64,000 nt of DNA from Spodoptera frugiperda (lineage: Eukaryota > Arthropoda > Insecta > Lepidoptera > Noctuidae), in NCBI RefSeq assembly GCF_023101765.2, contig NC_064216.1, forward strand, positions 9,923,545 to 9,987,544, written 5' to 3'. The notes under the pieces are model-generated. The model saw only the letters and a list, made by a program, of their open reading frames with translations. It did no database searches and was not told the origin of the DNA. Position 1 is the first letter of the stretch. Every line of letters starts with the position of its first letter. The position numbers were made by a program, and so were the translations under genes. Shown piece after piece: positions 35,001 to 45,558 of this stretch.

Positions 35001-38000
35001 GCTATCCATACCCAATGGAGTGGGGTGAGGGGTATCCACGAGGGATCGTCCTGATGCGGTTCTTGGTGTACTACTCCCTGCCGCTGGCCGTCATAGCCCT
35101 GTTCTACATCCTGATGGCGAGACACCTGGTCCTGAGCACCCAGAACGTGCCTGGAGAAATGCAGGGGACCCAGAGGCAGGTGTGTACCTTTTTCTTTTTG
35201 ATGGTGGAAAATCATCCAATGACTTCTCCCGCCTTGGGCGAGCCGAGAGGGAGTGTCAGACTCTTACTGACTAAAAACCACCCTGTTCCTACTACTGCCC
35301 GTCGAGCCGGAGCCCCATACCCATCTGTGAGGTCTGGCTCTTTGAGGCGCATGCGTAACGCGACATTTGTATATAGCCTACCAAGTACTTTTAGCATATG
35401 ATTTCATGCTCGTACGTAATCGAAACAATGTAACCAAGAATTGTATTGTGAACCTGATTGAAAAAGAGTAACCTATGGAGTTTCTTACTCGTTCTACTCC
35501 ATAGGAATCTACACTTTGGAACGATCAAATAGCTTCACTAGAGGACTGACCGACAGACAGACGTTATTAATATTATTATATTTGCTTTGACGTTCAAAAG
35601 TGCCTTCCTGGTCTAATAGAAATAAATAATTTTGACTTTAACTTTGTACATTTATCGGTGTTTACGTAACTTTTCAGATGCGGGCACGAAGGAAGGTTGC
35701 AGTCACAGTGTTAGCCTTCGTCTTAGTCTTCGCTGCGTGCTTCTTACCTTCACATGTGTTCATGATGTGGTTTTATTACTGGTAAGTATCCAACCATGCG
35801 ATTTTTCAGTAGAGGCGCTGATATAGTTCAAAGTCTCCTAACAAATCTAAGTGTGGGAGAGCCATACTTCGGCACTAATGGGCTGACTCGACCGTAGTAA
35901 TACCACGGCCTCATAGAAAACTGACGTGAAATAAAGCTTGCATTGTGTTTCGTTATACGATTGAGGTTACCGAAGACCCAATTATCCAGTTTTCATTATC
36001 GCTTAACCAATAACACTATAAGTTTAATTATGCACTATGACATAACACTTTCCTAGATATCTTCAAAAAACAGATATACAGTATAGTATTACAGACTAAT
36101 ATAATATACCTGTAATATTCCATTAACCCATTACTGCTTCAACATACACAAAACTTGTCTAGAAGTCACGTATATACTTAGAGTACTTGCCTAGTTGAAA
36201 CCTCACGTGTACTTTGATACAGCTAGTAACGTGATACGTGATCTATTGACGTGACGTGACGAGACCATTGACGTGACGTGACGTCATAATTCAATAAAAT
36301 ATCTTATCTCATCTTTCACGATGTGTGCTTAGGAAAGGGTAGATGTCTCGAGAACGAGACAAATTTTTTTAGAACGTTTTTTGTATCATGTGCCCTTCTT
36401 GTTGCATTATTAGTTACCTACCTATTTTTAAAAGACTACCGTATATTTATTGTTTAGTAATATCATAAATGCCGTATGGGGAGACGTCTTATGACTTATT
36501 TTAAACCACATATTTTTTATCATCTTGGCTGATGTACAGATACACGAAAAATGAGCGAAATAAGCTCAGTAGTTAAGCGAAAAAGTTATTATATGAGCTT
36601 ATTTGAACACTCTTTACAAATACGGCATTATAACAGCAGCACCGCGTGTCCGTAACATTCCTAGACAACCTAAGACATTACAGGTCTTCTGAAGTCAGGG
36701 TATATGGAGCTGTTCACACAGAATTTAATACTTTATTAAATTATTTATTTTGTTTGTTTTTTTTAATTTTCTGTTTTTGTTGAATTATTTAGTTGTATTA
36801 TGCTTCTGTGGACGAGTACTACTTGTAGTTTCATTTAAGTCATAAGATTGATCTCCATACTGTACCTATACAAAAATGTGTTGTGTTTCTTCATGACTTT
36901 TGAGTCTGAATAAAGTTAGGAGGCAAAGGAGTGATATCCAAGCTGTTCATTGGCTTTGATCACGCGGATAAAGCTACGGGAAACAGCTCGTTATTTTAAA
37001 ACCTAGAAGAAGCTTTTTTATAATTCTGTGGAACAAAAAGTACATAAATGTTGGTAAATTCATAATATTTATATCAATTAATGAACATTTATCGTAGACT
37101 AAAAAACATTTTAAAATGTCCAATCTGCACACTAAGACTGCTTGCTTGCCAGTCGTAAGGATTTCGATTTTCAAAATTGTAATGTTTTTTTGTCTCCTCT
37201 TCAGCCCAACGGCGCAGGAAGACTATAATGGTTGGTGGCATGCACTGAGGATCATCGGCTTCTGTCTATCTTTCCTCAACAGTTGCGTGAATCCAATAGC
37301 CTTGTACTGCACCAGCGGAATCTTTAGGAAACATTTTAACAGGTAATAGTTTTAAGCGAATTCTTTTTTACATTTAATGGGTCGACGTTTGGCCGCTATC
37401 TCACCTGATGGTAAGTGATGATGCGGCCTACGGTGGAGCACGTCTGCCCATAAGCAACCTATTCACTCGGGCCTTGAAGACACCCAGGTTACAACCATCA
37501 GGAAACACAGACTCCGGCAAGGAGTTCCACTCCCTAGCAGTTCCTTTCCTGTTGATTGCTACACATAGGTGACGACGTGTTAGTCAGAAAATCTCAACGT
37601 TATGGCAATAAACGTCTTTTAAACCTTTTGCTAATTATAACGTTTTCAATTTTGACTGCACGGTTGGTGCGGTGGCTGGGCAACTGGCTGCCGCGCAACG
37701 GGTAGCGGGTTCGATTCCCACACGGAGCAACTCTTTGTGTGATCCACAAATTGTTGTTTCGGGTCTGGGTGTCATGTGCATGTGAACTTGTATGTTTGTA
37801 AACGCACCCACGACACAGGAGAAAATCCTAATGTGGGGCAACGTTTTTAAAAAAAAAAATTTTGATTGACTTTAAGTATGTGATCTAAATGCACTTGTAA
37901 ATCCATGTTTACCTCTCACTGAACATGTTTATATCTAAATAGTACAGGCCAATGTCACCCCTAATTCGTGTCTCAAGAAGGCTTCAAATATATGCCTTCC

Positions 38001-38909
38001 CATGAAATTCCTTCCGTTCTCAATATTTTCACCCCTACCGTCCACGGCCGAAGGTATTTGAATGCCGTGACGCGGAAGTTTGAGCCTTTCTGACGCCAAA
38101 AGGATAGTTCACATTGTCTTCGGTGTTCTGGTAGCCAAAAGGATTAGTTTTACCAGTAATATTAAAAGGATCCCTTGTCATATACATTGAAACATACATC
38201 TTTATCTGAACTTTTTTTGTTTTATACGTTTCAAGCGTTTTTATAGCGGTAATGGATAACAGGTTAATTATCTAAAAAAAGAATTGCGTAATTCTTACAA
38301 CTTCCTAATTAAATTTTCGATGCCTATTGATATTACTCATTGTGCCCATATGTGCTGATTGCTTTCCACTATTCACTAAATGTTATGTAGGTTTATGTCC
38401 GTCTCTATCGAGTTCTTTTTCGATAAAACGTTCGTCTCATAAATTTTCAGGTATCTTCTATGCCGAAGCAGTTCGACGCACGGTCCAAGAGGTTCTTTGT
38501 CTCTGTCGACATCAAGAAGACTGCACTCTAGCAGAAAAACCAACATCAGCATGGTGCCAAGAACGTAAGATTATTTTTGATGTTTTAAAAAAGAGACTTC
38601 GAAATCAATATAATTATTATCTGGCATTCTCTTTGACAAATTTTACCTAAATAAGTAAGTCTATGGAGTATCTGAGCAGTACATTTTAACTGCGTACTTG
38701 TAGGCCCTGTCTCAGTCGATTAATGTCCCTCGCAACCGATTTCAAATCAATGAATGCTAAGTAAAACGAGTAATTTACGTCTCTTGCCCCATTTTCAAAT
38801 AAAAGAAAATATGACATACTTATCACTTAAAAATATCTTCATTTCCAGAACAAGCGTTGGCCGTGAGAGCAGCATCAGGCTCCTGAACAATGGCTCCTCA
38901 AAACTCTGA
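29061..38909 (+). CDS. CCHaR: CCHamide-type neuropeptide GPCR, 3' six exons (TM4 to C-terminus), partial
   Basis: Six exons splice in frame: 29061-29191, 34991-35179, 35678-35781, 37205-37342, 38451-38564 and 38849-38909 (TGA 38907-38909), giving 244 visible residues. All introns are GT..AG. The order is TM4 (IGIWLLAALLATPAYVG), ECL2 with the conserved Cys in VCYPYP, TM5 (FLVYYSLPLAVIALFYILMA), a basic ICL3, TM6 with CFLPSHVF, TM7 with NSCVNPIALY (the NPxxxY motif), then a Ser/Arg-rich tail. ECL2/TM5 (CYPYP, RFLVYY, LMARHL) and TM7 (PTAQEDYN, KHFNRYL) recall insect CCHamide receptors, the bombesin-receptor-related peptide GPCRs that act at the plasma membrane. TM1-TM3 and the N-terminus are not in these exons; the first exon begins two bases into a codon, so upstream exons must exist. 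Introns are loaded with SINEs and a LINE fragment; one repeat begins about 20 bp after the second donor. The subtype (CCHa1 or CCHa2 receptor) is not resolved. Confidence 0.87.
29200..29300 (+). repeat. Dispersed fragment GATGATGCGGCCTACGGTGG
   Basis: The same sequence occurs at 37370-37560 (longest copy, to TTCCACTCCCTAGCAGTTCC) and 44325-44460. The source element is not identified. Confidence 0.55.
29346..29546 (+). mobile_element. SINE family B, full length, in receptor intron
   Basis: Complete head, box B and ACGACACAGGAGAAAATCCT end. It lies 155 bp after the TM4 exon, in the sense orientation. Confidence 0.83.
30154..30615 (+). pseudogene. Non-LTR retrotransposon reverse transcriptase remnant (Jockey/I-like)
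   Basis: Translation starting VNNLVLNDKKTKCIRF continues through FLGITVDDKLQW and HITSLAGRLSSAAYAVWKI. It then shifts frame to YFSYFYSIMSYGILLWG and LQKRAVRAIYNL. These are standard motifs from the end of RT domains of Jockey-group LINEs. A frameshift near 30390-30410 and missing 5' parts show it is dead. It lies in the receptor intron between the first two visible exons and runs straight into another repeat at 30613. Confidence 0.82.
30613..31095 (+). repeat. CTAGC-family repeat with (TGAA)n end
   Basis: Starts TAGCTTCCGCCCGCGACTCC. It includes a (CAGA)n tract near 30935 and is followed by (TGAA)n at 31061-31090. Confidence 0.55.
31270..31620 (+). repeat. CTAGC-family relative with (CAGA)n
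   Basis: CCAAGTTTCGTTGAAATCTG, a (CAGA)n tract at 31470-31497 and a shared end (ATGTACAGAATCGACC) parallel the 30613 copy. Confidence 0.5.
31910..32110 (+). repeat. Dispersed repeat family D, near full length
   Basis: From CGCGCGCGCCTCAAAGAGCC to CAAGGCGGGAGAAGTCATTA and an A-run, in a receptor intron. Confidence 0.62.
32255..32465 (+). repeat. Dispersed repeat family I (complete)
   Basis: Starts ATACTAATATTATAAAGCTG, includes GTTTGAACGCGTTAATCTCC and ends CGCGCGGAAGTAGCTAGTA. Receptor intron. Confidence 0.6.
33261..33653. mobile_element. MITE with ATACRACSTGTAACA termini, copy 1 (393 bp)
   Basis: The left end ATACAACGTGTAACAAAATA and the right end TGTTACAGGTCGTAT are inverted copies with two differences. 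It lies in a receptor intron and is followed directly by SINE-A. Confidence 0.75.
33686..33974 (+). mobile_element. SINE family A, full-length copy
   Basis: Box A GGTCGAGTGGTCGCA and box B GGGTTCGATTCC are intact. The body and tail are complete. It lies in a receptor intron, in the sense orientation. Confidence 0.85.
34430..34885 (+). mobile_element. Repeat bounded by GGGTTCCGTAGCC and TACGGAACCCTT
   Basis: Starts TTAGGGTTCCGTAGCCAAAT, has a (GTCT/GTCC)n tract at 34489-34521 and ends GAGTCCGACTCGCACTTGAC then a T-run. This type is common in lepidopteran DNA; its class is uncertain. Receptor intron. Confidence 0.6.
35198..35315 (-). repeat. Dispersed repeat family D next to a receptor splice donor
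   Basis: Starts about 20 bases after the exon end at 35179 and reads inverted (CCGCCTTGGGCGAGCCGAGA). It leaves the donor intact. Confidence 0.62.
35853..35985 (+). repeat. Dispersed repeat family C (partial), receptor intron
   Basis: Starts GTGTGGGAGAGCCATACTTC and ends CGAAGACCCAATTA; the other half is missing. Confidence 0.6.
36245..36286. promoter_or_regulatory. Duplicated TGACGTGACG block with a consensus CRE
   Basis: ATTGACGTGACGTGACG occurs twice, 23 bases apart. The second copy ends in the palindrome TGACGTCA (36279-36286), the CREB/ATF consensus. It lies in the intron between the TM6 and TM7 exons. The sequence is clear; function is unproven. Confidence 0.4.
37370..37560 (+). repeat. 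Dispersed fragment, long copy (GATGATGCGGCCTACGGTGG family)
   Basis: Starts ATGGGTCGACGTTTGGCCGC and continues AAGCAACCTATTCACTCGGG to CTCCCTAGCAGTTCC. It begins about 25 bp after the TM7 exon. Confidence 0.55.
37652..37860 (+). mobile_element. SINE family B, full length, in receptor intron
   Basis: Complete copy with box B GGGTTCGATTCCCACACG and an A-rich tail, in the intron after the TM7 exon. Confidence 0.83.
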
Positions 38910-39295
38910 GGAAGGGGTCGTGGCCTAAGGTCCACGGCGAATAACAACCAAGAGAGGTCCAAAGAGAACTATAGCAAATCATTTGTCTATAAAACGGACG
39001 GTTTGGCACCATTCCCAAAGTGTTGTGAAAACGAAAATGGTGTAAAACTTCTAGAAACTAATTTTGATGGCAAAGATGTTAGTAGCACTGAGAGCTTCTT
39101 CTTGCCTGTTGATAATTTTCGTTCGTGTTAGTCTGAATTAAGTCTTAAGACACTATTATGTAGTTCAATATTGAATACCTAATCCTATGTGAATTTAATT
39201 CTGTGTCCTTGAAATACTACATGTGATGGATGATGGTTCGTAGAACTATTGAATGTGATTTTTTACATGTATCGTTGGCTTGCTTTAATGTAAAA

Positions 39296-39301
39296 AATAA
39301 A
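39296..39301 (+). promoter_or_regulatory. Poly(A) signal AATAAA of the CCHamide-type receptor
   Basis: A canonical hexamer lies about 390 bp after the receptor stop codon in AT-rich DNA. No other + strand coding exon lies between, so it is the likely 3' end of the receptor transcript. Confidence 0.5.
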
Positions 39302-39569
39302 CTCGAAAATAATAACTGATAAATTTCAAGTAACGTTCAGATATACTATTTTGAATTGGAGTTTGCAAAAAGCAAGGATAAGTCATCCTTATCCTTGCTT
39401 TTTAATTTTATCCATATTTATAAGTGTCATATCGAATGAAGGGACTTACATTATTATATTCTGCTAGCCTTTTTTGTAATTGTCAATTCTAAACATTCTA
39501 AGTAAGCTCAATCGCATTCTCGCCCGTCAATGGTCGAGATTATCACCCACATCCAAAAACATGGCGGAC

Positions 39570-39750
39570 CTATTACCCCTCCAATCTTCCCAATCCCCGA
39601 TTCCCCAACAACCCTTAAATTCCTTACCCCCCAAAGGCCGGCAAGGCACTTGTGACACGTCTAGAGTTTCAAGTGTCCTTGGGCGACGGCGATTGCTTAC
39701 CATCAGATGAACCGTCTGCTCGTTTACCGGCTTATTCCATAAAATAATAC
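39570..39750 (+). repeat. Dispersed repeat family C (partial)
   Basis: CCCCGATTCCCCAACAACCC, GGCCGGCAAGGCACTTGTGA and TGCTCGTTTACCGGCTTATT follow the family order. Confidence 0.62.
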
Positions 39751-39882
39751 CGCGAGCGAGCTCACTCCGAATGTTTCGAATTGACAATAATACAGAATAG
39801 CCTAGCTGAACCAAATAAATTTTGGAACCAATGTACATACCTACGTATGTAGCTTACTTACCTACAGACGAAAATAATAAAA

Positions 39883-40170
39883 CGACTGCCTCGTTTGTCG
39901 AGTGGTCGCAAGTGTGACTGCCGGACAAGGGGTCTCGGGTTCGATTCCCGGGTCAGACAATGTATTACTGAGCTTTTTTCGGCTTTTCGAAAATTTCTCA
40001 GTAGTAGCTCGGAGTCTGGAATATACCCGGTGTATGGCATTAGGTTCATCCCCTATTACATGGGACTTAAAATACAAATGGTGAAAAGTGGATGTACATT
40101 GTATAGCCGCATTACGTGTCGTTATGTGCGCCTCTGCCTACTCCTTCGGGGATAAAAGCCGTGACGTTGC
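39883..40170 (+). mobile_element. SINE family A, full-length copy
   Basis: tRNA-like head, box B GGGTTCGATTCCCGGG, complete body and tail ending GTGACGTTGC. Confidence 0.85.
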
Positions 40171-41429
40171 ATACACGTTGCATACGAAAATAATACACGA
40201 TAGCACCGTTCTTTTATTTCACGTACATATTAAGTTCCTAGTGTTGTTTTACTTTTAAGTCTGGCTCCCGTATTATTAACTTAACAGAAACACCCAATTC
40301 GATAGCACTATAGAACAATAATGTCACATAAATATTTATTTTGGCAAATAGAATAGAATTCATGGTTATTATTTATTTACAAAAGCTTAATCACGGCACG
40401 TATTTTTATAAATTACTAGCAAACCCTGCGAACTCCGTTTCGCCACCAATGATTTTCCTGTTTTCCTGCTTTTCTCTTGAATTTTTCCTGAACTTTCTTT
40501 GCTATAAACCTCACGGAGCCCGAGACCTTTCCAACGAATGCAAAACCGTGGAAATCGGTTCGTGCGTTCTGGAGTTATAGCGTCAGGAAGGAAAACCCGA
40601 CTTATTTTTATATTATAGATTACTAGTGCCTAACAAAAATGTAATAGCAACAAGTAATTCTGCGAGTTGCTTTTGTTATTTGGGGAGAAAAGGCGTGACG
40701 TTACATACAAAATATGTATTTGCATATGTAACTATTTCAGTTTCCGACATTTCGAAAAGAGAAAAAATTGGTTTTTATCAACATCTCCTAATTTCAAGGA
40801 ACCATTTAGCTAAAATAGGTGACATTTAATGACATTTTAGTTTTAACCAACATAAGGGTGACCTAACAGTACCTAAAGCTGTCATCGTCGTATGCTGGAG
40901 CAAAGATATGTGCGAGACACGTGTTTTCTATTGTCTCATATATTATAAAGTCAAAGTCAAAGCATTTATTTCAATTAATCCTAAATTAGCACTTTTGAAT
41001 TGTCCGTCAGTTTGTTCGTCAGTGAAGCTAGGCGCTCGTTCCAAAGTGTTGTTTCGAATGGAGAAGAACGAGCAAGAAACTCCATCGTTACTCTTATATT
41101 ATATCCGCAGACGAAAGGTTAAGGGATGATTTAAGAGGGCTTGGTGATAATGATCATAAGTAGTCCAATGATAAATAAAAAAAGCCATGTCCATCATCTT
41201 TTTTTTATATTTTACTAAAAACTGTCATTACATTACATATCCGAACATTGTAAATAGGTTGAAAATTAATATTTATTTAGATTTAACAACAACACCTTAA
41301 ACGTAATAGTGGCTAATGTTTTTTTTTTGCTCACCAGATTGTGCAAATGTAAAAAAAGGTTTTTGGCCAATCACTGCAGTTGTCAAATAATGAATGACCA
41401 ATGGTGTGACACTAGCTAATAGGGATGAT

Positions 41430-41745
41430 GACGGGGAATGAAAATTCAATATTAATTTTATCCGTCAATTAGGTAATGAAAAAATATTAGACACGTATTT
41501 TTATTTTGTCATATAAGATAACAATCCTTAGATAAAACGAATCAAAGTTTAGGAGTGGGAGCGAATACGTCATTTCTACGTATAAAACGTACCTAGAATT
41601 GACGTCACGTGATATTTAAAATTAAAATCAATATAATATCTTCGAAAGAATTTGTTTGCGTAAGAAAATAAAAAATACGTGTCTAATATTTTAAAATAAT
41701 CTACAAGACGGGTATTAAAATAAAAATTTGTCATCTACGCTATAG
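41430..41745 (-). repeat. MITE-like family G copy, most complete
   Basis: Inverted relative to the others: AAACGAATCAAAGTTTAGGA and AAAAATACGTGTCTAATATT. Confidence 0.5.
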
Positions 41746-42019
41746 TCATATTCCCTATTGGACAAAAAGACGAGAGGTTCATAGGTACTAGCTCATCTGG
41801 TGAGGAAAAAAACAATAGACCCTACTATTTACTAAAATTAAAATGTTAGCGATAAGGGAGTTGTATACTATGTAATTATTGTAAATATATATAATTATGT
41901 TTAAACATAAAACTTATGTATTAATTGGATTCAAATCCTTCTTGTGTTAGAACGTTCTTAGTTTTTATTAAATTTAGTTAATTTTAACACGTTCTTTTAA
42001 TAATGTATTTTTCTATTGT

Positions 42020-42720
42020 TTAGGGTCGGTTCATATCTGACGTAAAATACGTCGAGTCGTCGGTACTAACGTATCATCGGTTGAGTTTGAACGGTCAAGT
42101 GTTTTTCTATACATTTGTCTGTTCTGGCGATATGAACTAAGGCGTTTATCCACCGCCGCCGTCACCGGACTGCCACCAAGAACGAGATTATTTCGGGCCG
42201 AGTTTAATATGACGTAACGGCGATCGTTTGTCCACCACGATCGATTAGTAACAAAATAATAACTGAACTCGTGTACGGTGCTACGGCGACGGCGACGGCA
42301 GTGTATGGACAAGTTTGTGGCGACACCTGACTAGTGACAGATGACAGAAGTCGCACATAGACTATCGACGAGCAAATCAACGGATGACGTCATAAACATC
42401 CTGCATCGCACATGTAAAGTTTACATGCGAATTAACACGGATAGAAAATCTCAACGAACAACAGTTGGGCAGAAAGCCCGCCAGGCTGAACACCTCGCCT
42501 GGTCGGAGGATCCTCCTTTTCTTAGGGAACTTTACTCTCTGTTCCATAAAAGTTCATACGTGTTTTGTATTGCCGGTACATCGGCCCGTCAAAACGGGAC
42601 ACGCGACTAAGGGATGCAATGTAAATGTATGTAGGTACCGCTACTTCGGCCACTTCAGCGCCGTCATCTCGTCCTCGGTGACGGCAGCGGTGGACAAACG
42701 CCCTTGGAGTTTTCATAAAC
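42020..42720. repeat. CpG-rich inverted element with CGTTTNTCCACC words
   Basis: GCGTTTATCCACCGCCGCCG near 42142 is mirrored by CGGCAGCGGTGGACAAACGC near 42685. CGTTTGTCCACCACG lies between. Frames over both strands are open only in pieces; probably a non-autonomous transposon. Confidence 0.5.
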
Positions 42721-42887
42721 CAGTCAAAGACTGGAGAAATATTAGTATTGTTCGTCTAGTCATTACTTGCCTCTTTTATACTAATGAGTGTACATAACCT
42801 ACCTATGTAATGAATATGTTTAACGAAACAAGAATATAAAATTATAGTTTTTAATAAATTTGCTGTGTTATTTGTAGTTTTAGTAAG

Positions 42888-43065
42888 TACTAGCTTCTGG
42901 CAGTGGCTTTGTCCGCGTTCCTATGAGATCCTATCACCCAAGTCACCTCCTACCCAGTCTGTATACCAAACATCAAAATCCGTTGTGTAGTTTCAGCGTT
43001 AGTGACGGACAAACATCCCAACAAACTTTCACATTTATAATAACTACATATTAGTATGATATTTA
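42888..43065 (+). repeat. CTAGC-family repeat, short copy
   Basis: Starts TACTAGCTTCTGGCAGTGGC and ends AACTTTCACATTTATAATA. Relatives sit at 57860-58065 and 40415-40625. Confidence 0.5.
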
Positions 43066-43364
43066 AAAACGAAGCAACATTATGTTTATGGAGATTTATT
43101 TTACTCTACTCCAACTTAATTTTCTTTCACAATTTTAACCGACCTTACTTTTTACTTAGGAGTACTTAATGTGTGTTTTATTTCCGATTACTAAACAGAT
43201 CAATGTGATCTAATAAATTGATTTTTGACATTCAAAGATTTCGGTACATTACCTAAATAAAGTTTGAATTGCTAAATGAGTTAAAAAATTTTTGGTTTAC
43301 CTTGCTTTTGATTTGATTGATCACAACTACTATTTCTGCAATATATTTTAACAGAAAAAAACCC

Positions 43365-43437
43365 AGCAATTATTTCGCAGCATACCGAAAAAAGTTCGCC
43401 AGTCGCTTTTGCGACCATTCGACCAACGAGGCAGTCT
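43365..43437 (-). mobile_element. SINE family A, head fragment
   Basis: Inverted head (GCGACCATTCGACCAACGAG) joined to a short piece of body, with an internal deletion. Confidence 0.55.
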
Positions 43438-44324
43438 ATAAAAAGTTAATATATTAATAATAGCCGAATAAAATTACCTAGTCAAGAAATGAATATTTCA
43501 TAATTTCGGATAAGGTATTGTAGGTAATTGTGTAAATAAAAAACAATGTTAAATTACGATATTTTATTATTTCACTTTTAATATTAAGATACAAAACGAT
43601 AAAAATATTATTCTTCACAAATGCATGGTCACAATTACTAATTATTTAAAAAAATAATTTAATATCAGACCTTGTCATTAAAGCAAAGTAAGGAACAAAA
43701 CTATAAAAAAAAAATTACAAAAGTACATACAAGTAGAAAAATTACGTAGTTTGAGAGCAATAACAACATAATAAATTAATAAACATTTTAATAACGTTCA
43801 CTTCAGATTAAAAAAAAATATCGAATTCATATTAATTATACTTTCTTGGGGCAAGTTCAATAGGTAACTAGTTAGCGGCCCGCCCGCTAGATGGCGGTGT
43901 GGCGCTTAAGAGTGTCGCCCAAAGATACACCAATACAATACAATACTCTATTTCTCTTTTTGTATTCTTGATAGTATCTTTATAGTCCAGTCATTTTGGT
44001 AATAAAAAAGGGGGTTAAAAATTATTAATACATAAATTGTAGGATTTTTTTTTCTAATTTAATTTTGTACAAATATTTTTTTCGTAAAATGTGGCGGAAA
44101 GGAGATATTCCCAAAATACCGTTTTTAGGCGCCATTTTTTCAATATGGCGGCGCGAGCGGCGGTGGTACGAGGTGGCAAAGAAATTCGAAAAGAGCATAC
44201 CCAAATCAATAAATTAACTAATTTTCAAAACTCCCGGAAAACTTTCCAGGTAAAACTACCAAATGACTGGACTATTATGTAGTAGTAACTCTTGTGTATC
44301 TGATTCTTTTTTTATTTTGATTTT

Positions 44325-44460
44325 AAGCGATGATGCGGCCTATGATGGAGTACGTTTACCCATAAGCAACCTATTCACTTGGGCCTTGAAGACACCTAGG
44401 TTATACCCAAGAGGAAACATAGAATTCGGCAAAGAATTCCACTCCCTAGCAGTTCACACA
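44325..44460 (+). repeat. Dispersed fragment (GATGATGCGGCCTACGGTGG family)
   Basis: CGATGATGCGGCCTATGATG to CCACTCCCTAGCAGTTCA, diverged. Confidence 0.5.
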
Positions 44461-44766
44461 AGGAAACCAGAAACAAAGCGCTTTGTGCAAATACTTTTAC
44501 TAATTTGTTCATGTTCATTATTTTCTTTTTCATCAGAGACTTAGTCATTAAATACGCTAATAATATAATTTTAATAGATTGTTTCAGGTTGTTGAGCAAT
44601 ATTATGACTACTATTATTTTTAAGTATGAAAGCTCCTTCCTATATCTAAGTGAAATCGTACTACTTCTGGATATCCTTTCAATACGGCAATATGCAGCGG
44701 GGTATTGCATTTATAGTTAGCATCCACTGCATATTACATCCGCATCATGACTAAAGTGCTATATGT

Positions 44767-45210
44767 ATACAACGTGTAACAAAATACCCATATACATCAA
44801 GAAGCACTGATGAATACAGGTTGAATAAAAAAAAAAAATAAGTACCAAATATGGCGAGCGAGTCTAACGAGCGATAGTACGCGCGATTTCAGCTCGAATT
44901 AAAATACGTTTATGAGCCTCTAGCAAAATAGTACCAAATACTTGGTATCGCATAGTTCTTGATTTCAAATCATACAAACGTGTCACAACACTACAGAGAT
45001 CACTTGCCAATATTACGAAACATTTCTTCTGTCAATCTGATCACGTAGTGCCTGTCTACCTAATTTTGATTCGCGCGGCGGTGCGATTGGAAAAATTCAT
45101 AACATGGTACCATGAAAACATGTTTAAAAAACCCTTTCCGTGTCGTTTGTTATGTTATCTAGAAACCGTACAATTGATATTTATACCCTTCTTCTTGTTA
45201 CAGGTCGTAT
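44767..45210. mobile_element. MITE with ATACRACSTGTAACA termini, copy 2 (444 bp)
   Basis: Collinear with 33261-33653 except for an altered segment containing GGCGAGCGAGTCTAACGAGC. It sits about 350 bp beyond the STAND stop codon. Confidence 0.75.
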
Positions 45211-45537
45211 AAGTATAAAATTAGGTTTTCTGGATTATTTGCTCTGATGTTTTATTTTTCCTTAACGCATTGAATAATAATTAATTTTGTAGAATTCTAT
45301 CATTATCAAATGCAACTTTTGCTTCCATTTTAGTAAATGTTTTATAATAAAAACATGGTGTCCATTAAAATAATAATTATTAGTTTCTTTCAATCGGTGG
45401 TCTTCTAATAATTATTTTTAAATATACAATAAGTGAAGCAAATACATTTGTTTCTTATATTTTTATACAAAACATGAAAAATTAAACTCAGTTTGACTTC
45501 CGACTAGTGTTAGTAAGTAGTGTTGTATTTTTTAATC

Positions 45538-45543
45538 TTTATT
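45538..45543 (-). promoter_or_regulatory. Poly(A) signal AATAAA of the STAND gene
   Basis: Reading the minus strand, AATAAA follows the TAA stop by about 15 bases. This is very close but plausible; AT-rich sequence downstream offers other candidates. Confidence 0.45.
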
Positions 45544-45558
45544 TTTTAGTTGTAGGTA

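Larger units (their letters stand above)
38910..45558. other. Intergenic stretch between the receptor and the STAND gene
   Basis: Holds the receptor 3' UTR (to ~39320), repeats listed separately and unassigned AT-rich DNA (40170-40410, 43060-43360, 43440-44320, 45215-45537). No gene is supported. Confidence 0.6.

Noticed and set aside
35015..35401. 128-codon frame starting at an internal Met of the TM5 exon
   Set aside because: The first part is the receptor exon ending at the donor after 35179; the rest reads through the intron into a family-D repeat.
39480..39838. Frames of 76 and 103 codons on opposite strands
   Set aside because: They cross a family-C dispersed repeat and share its peptide-like pattern with other copies (for example 24169 and 60013).
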